From assembly GCF_004309355.1 (NCBI RefSeq), contig NZ_BJCC01000024.1, positions 1 through 64,000 on the forward strand: a stretch of 64,000 nucleotides of DNA, given 5' to 3'. The position numbers and the translations under genes are program-made. This stretch comes from Enterococcus florum (GTDB lineage Bacteria; Bacillota; Bacilli; Lactobacillales; Enterococcaceae). Shown in pieces: positions 36,586 through 47,909 of the stretch; the stretch's first letter is position 1, and the number at the start of each line of letters is the position of its first letter. The notes under the pieces were generated by a model. That model was not told the DNA's origin. It did not search any database and worked only from the letters and a program-made list of their open reading frames with translations.

Positions 36586-38439
36586 ATGGATTACCAAAGT
36601 TTGGCAAAGGACATCTTAAAAAATGTTGGGGGAAATGAAAACGTTAACGGTTTGGCACACTGTGCAACCCGTTTGCGTTTTAATTTGAAGGATGATCGCA
36701 AGGCGAACGAAGCAGCACTAAAAAATTTAATCGGGGTGGTTGGGGTTGTCAATAAAGGCGGTCAATACCAAGTCATTATTGGCAATGAAGTAAAAGAAGT
36801 TTATCAGGCTTTAAATCGATTGGGAAAGTTTTCCGAAGGCTCTTCTTCCGAGAAAGCCGAAAATAAAGGGATCATTTCGAAGGTTTTAGATGTGATTGCT
36901 GGAATTTTTGTTCCCATCGTACCTGCATTAACTGGTGCAGGGATGCTGAAGGCGTTACTGGCGCTTTTATCGATGCTGGGCTGGGTCAGTGTCGAATCAC
37001 AAACCTATCAAATTTTGAACTTTATTGGCGATGCTGCATTTTACTTCTTACCGGTCTTATTAGCTAGTTCCGCCGCCAAAAAGTTTAACTGCAATCAGTA
37101 TATTGCCATAACACTCGGAGGCATTCTGCTCCATCCAACATTTACGACTATGATTGCTGGTGCCAGAGAAGCTGGTAGTTCTTTAGAATTATTCGGCCTG
37201 CCAGTGACCTTGGCAAATTATGGCTCATCGGTTATCCCGATTATCCTAGCGATATGGTTTATGTCTTATATTGAGCCTATTGCTGATCGCGTCATGCCAA
37301 AAGCGATTCGCTTGTTCATGTCGCCGTTGACGACCTTAATTATTGTGGCACCAGTGACCTTAATCGTCATTGGACCTCTGGGTACCTTGCTGGGCACAGG
37401 TTTAGGGAACTTCATTAACTTTGTTGAACAATATGCAAGTTGGTTAGTGCCAACTTTGGTGGGGACCTTTACACCGTTGCTGGTTATGACCGGGATGCAT
37501 TATGGGTTGATCCCCATCGGTATTAATTTGTTAGCAACGACCGGTTATGATACAGTCGCAGGTCCAGGGATGATGGTATCCAATATTGCACAAGGAGGCG
37601 CTGCTTTGGCGGTCGCGTTCAAAACAAAAAATCTCTCGATTCGCCAACTGTCTATCTCAACAGGGATTTCTGCGATAGCTGGGATCACCGAACCGGCTTT
37701 GTACGGGATCAATCTACGTTTTAAGAAACCATTGATTGCAGCGATGATCGGTGGCGGAGTGGCTGGATTATTTTTAGGTATTATGAATGTTGGTCGATAC
37801 GCACAAGTAGCACCTGGACTTTTTGCCTTGCCAAGCTTCTTTGGAGAAAGAGGATTCGCCAATTTTCTATATGCGGTAATCGGCTGTGTGATTGCCTTTG
37901 TAGTTGCCTTTGCAGCGGAACTGATTTTAGGGATTGAAGAGTCCGATGAATCAGTTTCAAAGGAACAAAAAGCAGATAAACACATAGGTCCTGATCAATT
38001 AACGGCACCGATAGCGGGGAAAGTTATTCCGTTAACCGATGTCAATGACCCTGTTTTTTCTAGTGGTGCCTTAGGCAAAGGCTTCGGCATTATCCCTAGT
38101 GAAGGAAAAATTTACGCTCCAGTTGACGGCACGATTTCGGCTGTTTTTGACAGCAATCATGCGATCGGAATTGAAAGTGAACAAGGAGCTGAAATTCTGA
38201 TTCATGTAGGAATCGATACGGTTTCTTTAAACGGAGAGGGCTTTACTTCTCACGTGGCAATGGGACAAAAGGTAAAAAAAGGTGAACTGCTTTTAGAGGT
38301 GGACTTAGCTAAAATTGCAGAAAAACAGCTAGATAATGTCACTATGCTGGTAGTGACCAATTCGGATGCTTACCAAAATATTACTATTGAAAAATCAGGA
38401 TCAGTAACAGTTGGCGAAGAGCTGCTGATTATTGAGTAA
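36586..38439 (+). CDS. PTS EIIBCA permease, beta-glucoside (BglP) type
   Basis: 617 aa from the ATG at 36586 (AGGAGGGGTATT upstream; the longer frame starts inside the operator). EIIB (Cys in LAHCATRLRFNLKD near 27), EIIC (about 105-455), EIIA (about 475-617, LTAPIAGKVIPLTDVNDPVF and ILIHVGIDTVSLNGEGF with the phosphorylated His). It is a complete permease, in contrast to the EIIBC at 32627. The GH1 gene follows after 14 bases. Confidence 0.92.
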   Translation: MDYQSLAKDILKNVGGNENVNGLAHCATRLRFNLKDDRKANEAALKNLIGVVGVVNKGGQYQVIIGNEVKEVYQALNRLGKFSEGSSSEKAENKGIISKVLDVIAGIFVPIVPALTGAGMLKALLALLSMLGWVSVESQTYQILNFIGDAAFYFLPVLLASSAAKKFNCNQYIAITLGGILLHPTFTTMIAGAREAGSSLELFGLPVTLANYGSSVIPIILAIWFMSYIEPIADRVMPKAIRLFMSPLTTLIIVAPVTLIVIGPLGTLLGTGLGNFINFVEQYASWLVPTLVGTFTPLLVMTGMHYGLIPIGINLLATTGYDTVAGPGMMVSNIAQGGAALAVAFKTKNLSIRQLSISTGISAIAGITEPALYGINLRFKKPLIAAMIGGGVAGLFLGIMNVGRYAQVAPGLFALPSFFGERGFANFLYAVIGCVIAFVVAFAAELILGIEESDESVSKEQKADKHIGPDQLTAPIAGKVIPLTDVNDPVFSSGALGKGFGIIPSEGKIYAPVDGTISAVFDSNHAIGIESEQGAEILIHVGIDTVSLNGEGFTSHVAMGQKVKKGELLLEVDLAKIAEKQLDNVTMLVVTNSDAYQNITIEKSGSVTVGEELLIIE

Positions 38440-38450
38440 GAGGAGCTTAA

Positions 38451-40520
<2,070 letters not shown>

Positions 40521-40521
<1 letters not shown>

Positions 40522-41297
40522 TGCGCAGCGTGGTATATGCAGTGATCGTCTTTGTAGCAACAGCTACGGGGGCCATCACCGGACTGGGGGGCGGCGTCAT
40601 TATCAAACCGCTCTTTGATTTGATCGGTGGAAATACAGCCGCGGCGATCAGCTTTTACTCTTCGATTTCAGTTTTCACTATGAGCATCGTCTCAATCTAT
40701 AAGCAAGTAAAAAGAGGTTTTGAGTTTGATGTAAAAAGGCTTTTGTCGATTTCAGGCGGCTCAGTGGTTGGCGGTTTTCTTGGAGAAAGTATCTTTTCCA
40801 TGGCCGCTAGCCAGTTCACTAATCAGACCATTAAACTGATCCAATCGATTTTACTGCTGCTAACGTTAGTGTTCATTCTGATCTATACCTTTAACAAGCA
40901 ACGATTTAAACATTATCAGATCCGAAATTATGCTGCTTCTACAATGGTGGGTTCGTTTTTAGGAACGATCTCAGTGTTTTTAGGGATTGGCGGTGGCCCG
41001 CTGAATGTTGCCCTCTTGTTGATTCTTTTCTCTTATACGATGAAGCAAGCAGTCATTTATTCCATTGCGACGATTTTCTTTTCACAAGTGTCGAAGCTGT
41101 TAATGGTGACTGTGACTGGACAATTAGCTGATTTTCACCTTTCAATCGTTCCTGTGCTGATGATCACCGCAATTTTCGGCGGCTATTTAGGAACTTGTAT
41201 CAATCAGCGCTTAAATGACAGAAAGATCGAAAGACTGTATAGCTTGTTGATGTTTTTCCTCTTGATAATAACGTTGATCAATATTGTTAGAAATTAA
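40521..41297 (+). CDS. TSUP (TauE/SafE) family membrane transporter
   Basis: 258 aa with about eight membrane segments. The two family motifs are TGLGGGVIIKPLFDLIGG near 20 and FLGIGGGPLNVALLL near 153, one in each half. TSUP proteins export or import small anions such as sulfite, sulfoacetate or taurine. Its ATG overlaps the kinase-like stop by one base, so both belong to the glucoside operon. What it moves here is unknown. Confidence 0.88.
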
Positions 41298-41302
41298 GAA
41301 TG

Positions 41303-41328
41303 AATCATCTTTGGATGGTTCTTTTTTG
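41303..41328 (+). terminator. Terminator after the beta-glucoside operon
   Basis: AATCATC pairs with GATGGTT (one G-T) and is followed by CTTTTTTG. Confidence 0.65.
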
Positions 41329-41592
41329 TTTGATTCGAAGTAAATGAAAGAAAAAGAATTGTTTAACACAGGTCAAACCAATTAAGTAAGTTTTGTCTCG
41401 ATTGTGAGATAAACGAAAGAATTCCAAAGGAGCTAGTCCAATTGCTAGATGCTGGAGATGGGACGTTTGCGCACCACCATTCGATTATGAAAATTATGGA
41501 GGTGAGATGTAATCTGAGTAATATAAGAATATATTTGGATACGAATTTAGAATTAGTGATCGGCAATAAAAATGTTTATCCAGACAAAAAGT
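41329..41592. other. 264-bp region without a confident gene
   Basis: A plus-strand frame encodes LDAGDGTFAHHHSIMKIMEV from about 41442 with no RBS. It resembles a decayed coding fragment but no family is recognised. Confidence 0.3.
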
Positions 41593-41615
41593 CCTCAGGA
41601 GAGATTTACCTGAGG
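41593..41615 (-). terminator. Terminator after the acetyltransferase gene
   Basis: CCTCAGG and CCTGAGG form a perfect 7-bp stem with an ACTTTTTG tail on the minus strand. Confidence 0.75.
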
Positions 41616-41624
41616 TTTTCTTAT

Positions 41625-42182
41625 TTAAATCGATTTTATCACTCGACAAGGACTGCCGTAAGCTAAGACATTCTCAGGCACATCCTTCGTCACAATACTC
41701 CCTGCACCAATGACGGAATTTTTACCGATGGTCACACCAGGCAAAACGATGGTGGAAGTGCCGATCCAGACATTTTCTTCGATCACGATCGGGCTGTTGA
41801 ACTGTGCGCGTTTTTTACGCAGGGCTGGTTCCAGCGGGTGAGTCCCTGTACAAAGGGTGACGTTTGGTCCAATCATCACGTCGTCCTTGATCGTGATTCT
41901 TGCATCATCCACCAATGAAAGATTGAAATTCGCATAGACATTTTTCCCAATATAGGTATTTTTCCCCCAGTTGGCAGAAAAAGGGCCTTCAATGTAAGAA
42001 TCCTCGCCAAAACTGCCAAGCAACTGCTGCAGCAAAGCGTGTTTTTCTGCAGTTTTACTGGGCAAAGTATGGTTGAAACGAAATAGCAGGTCGCGATAGA
42101 TTGCCTGCTCCTTGCCGATGCTGTCGTCTTCGTAATAAATCTCTCCACTGTTTAAGAGGGTTTCCCATTTGCTGCTAATCAT
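41625..42182 (-). CDS. Maltose/galactoside-type O-acetyltransferase
   Basis: 185 aa from the ATG at 42182 (AAAAAGGAGCGC upstream on the minus strand). N-terminal maltose acetyltransferase helix region (KWETLLNSGEIYYEDDS), then left-handed beta-helix hexapeptide repeats from about residue 65 (IGKNVYANFN, IGPNVTLCTGTHPLEP with the catalytic His). It acetylates maltose, glucose or galactosides in detoxification. A paralogue lies at 47949. Confidence 0.9.
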   Translation of the reverse strand: MISSKWETLLNSGEIYYEDDSIGKEQAIYRDLLFRFNHTLPSKTAEKHALLQQLLGSFGEDSYIEGPFSANWGKNTYIGKNVYANFNLSLVDDARITIKDDVMIGPNVTLCTGTHPLEPALRKKRAQFNSPIVIEENVWIGTSTIVLPGVTIGKNSVIGAGSIVTKDVPENVLAYGSPCRVIKSI

Positions 42183-42321
42183 TGAAATGCGCTCCTTTTT
42201 GATATAATCATGCTTGGTTTTCTGACGGTCCACAAGGTTTGAAGGGGAAAAAATCACAAAAGGTTGAAAGATTCCAACAAAGAGAATAATAAAAGTAAAA
42301 TGAGTCGACCTGTCCTCTCCA

Positions 42322-42370
42322 TTGACAACCCTATATAAAAAATGATTTAATAAATACGAACATATGTTTG
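42322..42370 (+). promoter_or_regulatory. SOS promoter with LexA box
   Basis: CGAACATATGTTTG (42357-42370) fits the Gram-positive LexA consensus CGAACRNRYGTTYG. TTGACA lies at 42322-42327, with an A/T-rich -10 at about 42345. The box overlaps the transcription start region of the polymerase gene, so damage should induce it. Confidence 0.85.
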
Positions 42371-42387
42371 TTTGCGAGGTGGGGAAA

Positions 42388-43680
42388 ATGAATCTTTACG
42401 AAGGGGAACCAGTTCGGGATGTGTTTTGTATGGATTCAAAAAGTTTTTATGCCAGTGTCGAGTGTGTGGAGCGGGGCCTGAACCCCATTCACACGCTGTT
42501 GGTGGTTATGAGCGGCGACCGTGAAGGAGGAGGATTGATCTTAGCCGCGAGTCCGAAGGCGAAGAAAGTTTTAGGGATCAGCAATGTCAGTCGGGGATTT
42601 GAGGTGCCGAATCACCCAGATTTGTTGATCGTGCCGCCGCGGATGACCTTGTATATGCAGTATCATATGGAGATTTTGACTATTTTTCGTCAGTATATGG
42701 CCGATGAAGACATCCATACGTACAGCATTGATGAGCAGTTCGGCGATCTGACCCGCAGCTGGCATTTATTTGGCAGAAGCGCAGAGGAGGTCGTTCGACG
42801 AATTCAAAAAGAGATTCGTGAGCGTGTGCATATTTTTACCAGTGTTGGACTTTCGGTTAATCCTTTGCTGGCGAAAGTGGCGATGGATGTGGAAGCGAAG
42901 CATTCGCAATACCTTTTTACCAAATGGGGCTATGAGGATGTGCAGGAGAAGGTCTGGCCGATCAAGTTAGGCGATTTTTGGGGGATTGGCAGACGAATGG
43001 AAAAACGCTACAACCGCATGGGAATGAAGACCATGGGAGATCTGGCCCACGCCAATCCCTACATTTTGAAAAATTATTATGGGGTGATCAGCATGCAGCA
43101 TTACATGCATGCGTGGGGAATCGACCGTTCGGTGCTGTCGCAAAAGGACAATTATCCGCAAAAAGAGAAATCTATCGGCAATTCGCAAGTACTGCCGAAA
43201 AATTATGCTCGCAAAGAAGAGATCGAAGCAGTATTGTCGGAAATCTGCGAGCAGGTGGCGCAACGCTTACGCAAAGCGGGTGTTCTGGGCGGCACACTGC
43301 ACTTAGGCATCGGCTATGCCCACAACGGGACCGGAAAAGGCGGCTTCCATCACCAAACTAAGATCACGCCGACTAATCAAGGCAAGCAGCTGGCTAAGAA
43401 TGCGCTGTTTTTGTTCGAAAAGTTTTGGGACCGCTCTGAAGTCCGCAATATTTCGGTTAATCTCTCTTCTTTTCAAGCGGCAGAGGGACTGCAGCTGAAT
43501 CTGTTTGAGGATCCGAAAAATACCATTAAGGAAGACCGTATTGATGATGTGATCAGCCAGATCCGTCAAAGGTATCCGCTGCGTTCTATCGTTCGCGCGC
43601 ATTCGCTGGTAGAGGGCGCCACTGCGATCAATCGAGCCGGATTAGTAGGCGGGCATGCAGGTGGAATGGAAGGTCTGTAA
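42388..43680 (+). CDS. umuC: Y-family DNA polymerase, UmuC-like
   Basis: 430 aa from the ATG at 42388 (GAGGTGGGG upstream). Catalytic acids are in VFCMDSKSFYASVE near 12 and TYSIDEQFGDLT near 111; helix-hairpin-helix GDFWGIGRRMEKRYNRMG near 198, and the little finger follows from about 245. Such translesion polymerases are found on plasmids and chromosomes of Firmicutes, usually with YolD. The LexA box upstream and the YolD gene downstream fit an SOS mutagenesis cassette. Confidence 0.92.
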   Translation: MNLYEGEPVRDVFCMDSKSFYASVECVERGLNPIHTLLVVMSGDREGGGLILAASPKAKKVLGISNVSRGFEVPNHPDLLIVPPRMTLYMQYHMEILTIFRQYMADEDIHTYSIDEQFGDLTRSWHLFGRSAEEVVRRIQKEIRERVHIFTSVGLSVNPLLAKVAMDVEAKHSQYLFTKWGYEDVQEKVWPIKLGDFWGIGRRMEKRYNRMGMKTMGDLAHANPYILKNYYGVISMQHYMHAWGIDRSVLSQKDNYPQKEKSIGNSQVLPKNYARKEEIEAVLSEICEQVAQRLRKAGVLGGTLHLGIGYAHNGTGKGGFHHQTKITPTNQGKQLAKNALFLFEKFWDRSEVRNISVNLSSFQAAEGLQLNLFEDPKNTIKEDRIDDVISQIRQRYPLRSIVRAHSLVEGATAINRAGLVGGHAGGMEGL

Positions 43681-43740
43681 GAAAAAGGCAGAACGTTAGG
43701 TTCGTTTTAAAATACTTTTGAACGAAGGGGAGTCGTAGAA

Positions 43741-44163
43741 ATGTATGATGATGAATCTGCGCGTGAGATTTTTTTGGAAGCGAAACGGGAATACAAAGAC
43801 CGAGGCATGATGAAATGGATCGGTTTTTATTTGTCAGACCATACAGCACTGCTGGCTAAGGACAATCAGGAACGCTACAAGCACAATCCGCAAAAAGAGC
43901 AGCAGGACCTCGAGACCATCAGCGACTATTTAAGTCAGTCTTATCTGAATGACTTGCGAGTCGCGATTCAGCTAGAGGTGTTGGATAGCGAGCATCGTTA
44001 TTTAGATGATCTGATCGGCAAGGTGATTGGTCAAAAAGAAACTAGAATTTATCTGCAAACGGAGGATGCTGAAATTCTTCACATTGAGCTGGATCAAATT
44101 CGCAATGTCACTTTTTTAGCCGCCAATAAGCTGTGGCCAAAGGATGTGCAGAGAGATGCTTGA
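43741..44163 (+). CDS. YolD-like protein
   Basis: 140 aa. DRGMMKWIGFYLSDHTALLA near 20 is the YolD-like signature, with IGKVIGQKETRIYL later in the chain. YolD-like proteins are predicted functional partners of UmuC-type polymerases, taking the place of UmuD. It follows the polymerase by 60 bases with AAGGGGAG upstream. Confidence 0.87.
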   Translation: MYDDESAREIFLEAKREYKDRGMMKWIGFYLSDHTALLAKDNQERYKHNPQKEQQDLETISDYLSQSYLNDLRVAIQLEVLDSEHRYLDDLIGKVIGQKETRIYLQTEDAEILHIELDQIRNVTFLAANKLWPKDVQRDA

Positions 44164-44422
44164 TACACAAGGAGCTGTTTTCGAGTTTAAAACCATTTCT
44201 GATGACCAGTTTCTTCACGACTATCATCGGCTGATCGACGTTGATATCCCATTGATGATGATTGAAAGTGAGCTGCTGTTTATGATGGAGCTGCGCAAGG
44301 TGCCGCAGTTCACGATGCCTGGTTCGATCACGATCGACGGCAAAGCCCATACTTTTTATTTTGAAGTGGTGACCCATGAAAATTCGCGAACCAAGGAGTA
44401 TCGGTATTTGCGGTATGAGTGA
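44156..44422 (+). CDS. Small hypothetical protein of the umuC-yolD cassette
   Basis: 88 aa from the ATG at 44156 inside the yolD end (ATGCTTGA overlap); the ATG at 44144 is an alternative. It is rich in acidic and hydrophobic residues (MMIESELLFMMELRKVPQFT, then ITIDGKAHTFYFEVV). No family is recognised. The tight overlap argues for coupled expression with YolD. Confidence 0.65.
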   Translation: MLDTQGAVFEFKTISDDQFLHDYHRLIDVDIPLMMIESELLFMMELRKVPQFTMPGSITIDGKAHTFYFEVVTHENSRTKEYRYLRYE

Positions 44423-44549
44423 TAGATAAAAGATTTTAAAGGGGAGAAAACAGATTAAAATAGAATCAAGCAATTGATTCATATCGGTAGTCAGCTTATC
44501 GCGCCTATTATCTAGATTTTTTTAGTAGTCTTTTTAAGCGTTCATTGGT

Positions 44550-44612
44550 GTCCAGTAAGTAAAACGAATAGAGTACTTTTCTCTGCTCGTTTTACTTACT
44601 GGACTATTTTTT
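44550..44612 (+). terminator. Large hairpin, perfect 18-bp stem
   Basis: Arms 44550-44567 and 44587-44604 are fully complementary; the loop holds a second small stem (AGAG and CTCT). TATTTTTTG follows on the plus strand. It probably ends the umuC-yolD transcript, 128 bases after the last stop. Confidence 0.7.
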
Positions 44613-44619
44613 GAAATAG

Positions 44620-45140
44620 ACAACAAATAGGTCATCTAAGGCAATGCAATGACTTCTTCCGTAATTCGATTAATTGTTGTTTCTAATGAACAGCCCTGTT
44701 CAAAACGTTTCTGTTGAGTTGAGCTATGGGCTAGGCGATGAAGTGTATGATGGGTTTTATTACTTTCTGACCTTTGAAAATGGGTAAAAGCCATTGTAGA
44801 AAATTGCACTCAATTACCTCGCTGGTTCCTTAAAGGGACCAGTGGGACTGCTAAAATCGAGGATTGGGATTTGTCGGGGGAACGAATTGCTGCAACTAAG
44901 TGTGAGTAGATTTCCGCTCTCAAACAGATTTTAGTGGGTGTAGGATTGAACAAGACCATGGTTCCGCCTTCTGAGGAGGCAACTAGGAAGAGTGCTTTTC
45001 CAGAACTAGATGCAAAACAAGTATCTTTTTGTCAAATTTTTTTGAGGTGACTCAATCTCAGGCTGAGCCGATCGTCAAAAACAGGAGGTTTGGAAATTGT
45101 CGTGATTTTGAACGCTTTGAGAAGGTTAAAATCACTAAAA
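44620..45140 (+). pseudogene. Decayed coding region, family not recognised
   Basis: Short open pieces occur in shifting frames, such as LSYGLGDEVYDGFYYFLTFE near 44720 and LNKTMVPPSEEATRKSAFPE near 44950, ending in a frame with RFEKVKITKK and a stop near 45140. No start with an RBS is seen. A 10-bp inverted repeat (TGAAGGTTGC at 45143, GCAACCTTCA at 45196) follows. The region probably held one or two genes now lost. Confidence 0.4.
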
Positions 45141-45219
45141 AATGAAGGTTGCAGAATCAAGAGACAGCCGCACTATCGTTGCTTCTGTTTTTTGCGCAAC
45201 CTTCAGTTGAGTAGATATT

Positions 45220-45250
45220 TTGACAAGTGAATGAGCAGTCTGGGTATAAT
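45220..45250 (+). promoter_or_regulatory. Promoter of the ZIP-like gene
   Basis: TTGACA (45220-45225) and TATAAT (45245-45250) match consensus exactly but are 19 bases apart, the spacing of MerR-activated promoters. No clear dyad is seen in the spacer. Confidence 0.6.
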
Positions 45251-45299
45251 AAAAGAAACGGACTTTGTGAACGAAAGTGACAAAAAAAGGAGAACGACA

Positions 45300-46046
45300 A
45301 TGATTGCCATTTTGGAAAACAACTGGATGAACCTGTTGGTGATCGCCGGCTTCATTTTTATTCATCTCAGCTCCAAGTATTTTCTGTTGGAGAAGCTCAA
45401 CATCCATTTTATGATGTCCTTTGCGGCAGGGGTTGGCGTCTCTTATGCCATCATTCATTTACTGCCACAATTGGCATATTCCCAATCGGTTCTGATCGAT
45501 CAATTCGGGTGGGATTCTGGCGTTCGTCATACTCATAGTATTTACGCGATCGTATTATTGGGGCTGGTGGCATCACACGTGGTTTATAAATTGGATGAAC
45601 GCAACTTCAGCATTGTCGAAAAAAAGGATCTCGCCAGTGCGGAGCTGGCCTATTTTTGGTCAGATATCTCCTTTTATATGGCTTACAATCTGATGATCGG
45701 GTACCTAGTCATCGCCAACACCTTTTCTGAACATTTTTATATCGCTACTTACTTTGTGGCGTTTGGACTGCATTTCCTGATGAATGATTGGACGTTGAGC
45801 CATGATCATGGAAAACTGTACAACAATATCGGACGTTACATGCTTTCGTTGAGTATTTTTGCTGGAGCAGTGTTGTCTCTGGTTGTTCAACTGCCTTATT
45901 TTATCGTGGTCTCGATTGAGGCGTTTATTACAGGGGCTTTGCTGATGAACATTATCAAGTTTGAATTACCGGATGGAAATGAAGGCAGTATCAAATCCTT
46001 TTTGATTGGCACGATTTGTTCCAGTGTATTGTTTTTGTTTATTTAG
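45300..46046 (+). CDS. ZIP-like integral membrane protein
   Basis: 248 aa from the ATG at 45300 (AAAGGAGAACGAC upstream). About seven or eight membrane segments. FAAGVGVSYAIIHLLPQLAY near 42 and the last part AFITGALLMNIIKFELPDGN resemble ZIP-family metal transporter ends, and LHFLMNDWTLSHDHG carries several His. The central HExPEG metal motif of classical ZIPs is absent, so metal transport is only a possibility. Confidence 0.55.
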   Translation: MIAILENNWMNLLVIAGFIFIHLSSKYFLLEKLNIHFMMSFAAGVGVSYAIIHLLPQLAYSQSVLIDQFGWDSGVRHTHSIYAIVLLGLVASHVVYKLDERNFSIVEKKDLASAELAYFWSDISFYMAYNLMIGYLVIANTFSEHFYIATYFVAFGLHFLMNDWTLSHDHGKLYNNIGRYMLSLSIFAGAVLSLVVQLPYFIVVSIEAFITGALLMNIIKFELPDGNEGSIKSFLIGTICSSVLFLFI

Positions 46047-46075
46047 AAAAGTAGGAAGGCCACCTTTTTTTAGTG

Positions 46076-46122
46076 TGTAGTGACCCCCAAAAGGTAGAAT
46101 TTTTTCGGAGTGGTGGAAAAAG
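46076..46122 (+). mobile_element. Solo end of an IS3-family-like element
   Basis: TGTAGTGACCCCCAAAAGG and the following T run and GGAGTGG match the IS end at positions 1-54 over about 40 bases. No transposase follows on the plus strand, so this is a relic of an element or of a deletion it caused. Confidence 0.6.
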
Positions 46123-46425
46123 TGTGATCGTAATATAGACAAAAAGGAAACGGACGATCTTGACATTAAAAGCATCATTTTTATCGAGACGATTGAGACA
46201 CCGATCTTTGATCAAACAGAAGAGTAGAACGAAATCGTGCGAGAGGAAGCAGGAGAGTTTCCTGTACCATCCAGCTAGCATTGGCGGTGATGTGTCTGAA
46301 GCCGGGCTGATGTAGATTAGTTAAAGCGCATGGGGACGGCTCCGAAGATCGCTAGTTTGAGGCGCAGGCGAAAGCGGCTGTTAGACCGTCTGAAAAAGCG
46401 GCGCGGCTGGAGGTTTAAGTAAAAA
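46123..46425 (+). other. Relic region after the solo IS end, with an Arg/Lys-rich small frame
   Basis: Two fragments can be read: one ending DLDIKSIIFIETIETPIFDQ then TEE and stop near 46209, and a 30-codon frame at 46330-46422 with RRRRKRLLDRLKKRRGWRFK. Neither has a convincing RBS and neither family is recognised. Confidence 0.3.
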
Positions 46426-46429
46426 ATGA

Positions 46430-46470
46430 TTGACGAGCGGCAAGCTTTCTTGTATTGTTTACTAAACAAT
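46430..46470 (+). promoter_or_regulatory. Promoter and palindromic operator of the LacI-type gene
   Basis: TTGACG (46430-46435), 17 bases, TATTGT (46453-46458). A perfect 17-bp palindrome ATTGTTTA-C-TAAACAAT (46454-46470) covers the -10. Its core TGTTTA-N-TAAACA recurs before the alpha-galactosidase gene at 48645. Confidence 0.8.
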
Positions 46471-46485
46471 TAAAGGAGAACAGTG

Positions 46486-47499
46486 ATGGTAGGAATTAGA
46501 GATGTTGCCAGAAGAGCCAGTGTCAGTCCAGGGACGGTCTCTCGTGTGCTGAACAATGATCCGACACTTTCGGTCTCGCCGGCCACCAAAGAACGGATCT
46601 TTGCTGCGATCGAGGAGCTGGATTACGATATCCATAAGCGGAAATATGTCAAAAAGCGGCTGCCGTCGATCGGCGTGATTTCCACCACTAGCCAGCAAAG
46701 GGAAGTGGACGATCCATATTTTAACGAGCTGCGTTTAGGCATGGAGGCAGAAGCCAAGCGCCTGCATTTAGGGATGAATCGGGTCTATAATTTGGAAGAT
46801 AATCCCAAGGCGTGGCGGGATTTTGACAAGCTGGGGGCGATCATTATCGTGGGCACGGTCAATGAAAGCTCCGTCAAGCGCTTGGCCCAACAAAACGGCA
46901 ACATCGTGGTGATCGACAATCCAGACATCAATCAAGAAGTCGATATGGTCTATGCGGATTTCGAGCGGATGACGAAACGAGTCCTGCAGCTGTTTATCGA
47001 GCAGGGTCACCAGAGGATCGGTTATATCGGCGGCTTCAATATCGACATGGATGAGCATGGTGAACAAATTTTGAACGAAAACGAGAAACGGCTGCGGACA
47101 TACAAAGCTTTTATGGTCGAGCATGGATTGCCTGCGGTCTACAAACTAGGTCTTTGGGAACCGTTAGAAGGCAAGCGAATGATGGATGAGTGGCTGGTCG
47201 AGCTTGAAGAAGTACCTTCTGCGATTCTGGTCGGCAGCGACCCATTGTCTGTCGGAGTCTACCGTTCGCTGCAAACTGCCAAGATTGCCATCGGTGAAGA
47301 AGTAGTGATCGCCAGCTTTGACGACATTGAGATCGCGAATTTTCTGACCCCCAGCTTGACCACGGTCCACATCAGTGCAGGCGAGATCGGTAAAGCGGCG
47401 GTGCGTTTGGCCAAGGAGCGGATTGACGGCGAGCGCAAGGACCCTGTGATCATGACCTTTCCATCTAAATTGGTGGTGCGGGAAAGCTTTGTTCCTTAA
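46486..47499 (+). CDS. LacI/GalR-family repressor
   Basis: 337 aa from the ATG at 46486 (AAAGGAGAACAGTG upstream). HTH IRDVARRASVSPGTVSRVLN at residues 4-23, hinge helix near 50, then the sugar-binding core (about 62-335, IVIDNPDINQEVDMVYADFE and QGHQRIGYIGG). The palindrome overlapping its own promoter and an identical core before the alpha-galactosidase gene predict autoregulation and control of alpha-galactoside use. Confidence 0.9.
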   Translation: MVGIRDVARRASVSPGTVSRVLNNDPTLSVSPATKERIFAAIEELDYDIHKRKYVKKRLPSIGVISTTSQQREVDDPYFNELRLGMEAEAKRLHLGMNRVYNLEDNPKAWRDFDKLGAIIIVGTVNESSVKRLAQQNGNIVVIDNPDINQEVDMVYADFERMTKRVLQLFIEQGHQRIGYIGGFNIDMDEHGEQILNENEKRLRTYKAFMVEHGLPAVYKLGLWEPLEGKRMMDEWLVELEEVPSAILVGSDPLSVGVYRSLQTAKIAIGEEVVIASFDDIEIANFLTPSLTTVHISAGEIGKAAVRLAKERIDGERKDPVIMTFPSKLVVRESFVP

Positions 47500-47909
47500 G
47501 CTGTCAACAAATGAACCCAACCGGCTGACCGGATTTTTTCGAACGTTGCGTCAGCTTTTTTTACGTTGCTCTGACGCTTAAACATATACCAGAGGGAAAA
47601 ATTTTGGGTAGAAGACGATTGCGAAACAGACACTTGTAAAGCGATCCATTATGAGCTTGGATGCATGATTAATTCAGCATTTCAAATCGGCAGTGTGATC
47701 ACCACATGTTCGAACGATCCTCTATATCTGCTGCCACACCCTATGATGGCAGCAATCGTGGCGATGTAGCGGTGTTATTGGTTTACGAATGTTCATTGCA
47801 AGGGGTGTTCCCACAGTTAGTTGAAAACTTGCTTTGATCGCAAAGCATTTCATCTGGTCATTATATCGATGTGTATAAGAAGTAATTTAAATATCGGTTT
47901 AATAGAGCC
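47500..47909. other. 410-bp region with hairpins and decayed coding pieces
   Basis: Just after the LacI gene are CCGGCTGACCGG with a T run (47521-47539) and GCGTCAG/CTGACGC (47548-47577), possible terminators. From 47600 a broken frame reads CMINSAFQIGSVITTCSNDP and LYLLPHPMMAAIVAM, then stops. The fragment is not recognised. Confidence 0.35.

Noticed and set aside
44550-44604. Long hairpin as a mobile-element end or small RNA
   Set aside because: A T run follows the stem on the plus strand, so a terminator explains it more simply.
46330-46422. 30-codon Arg/Lys-rich frame as an antimicrobial peptide gene
   Set aside because: There is no RBS, signal or transport gene, and it lies in a decayed segment next to a solo IS end.
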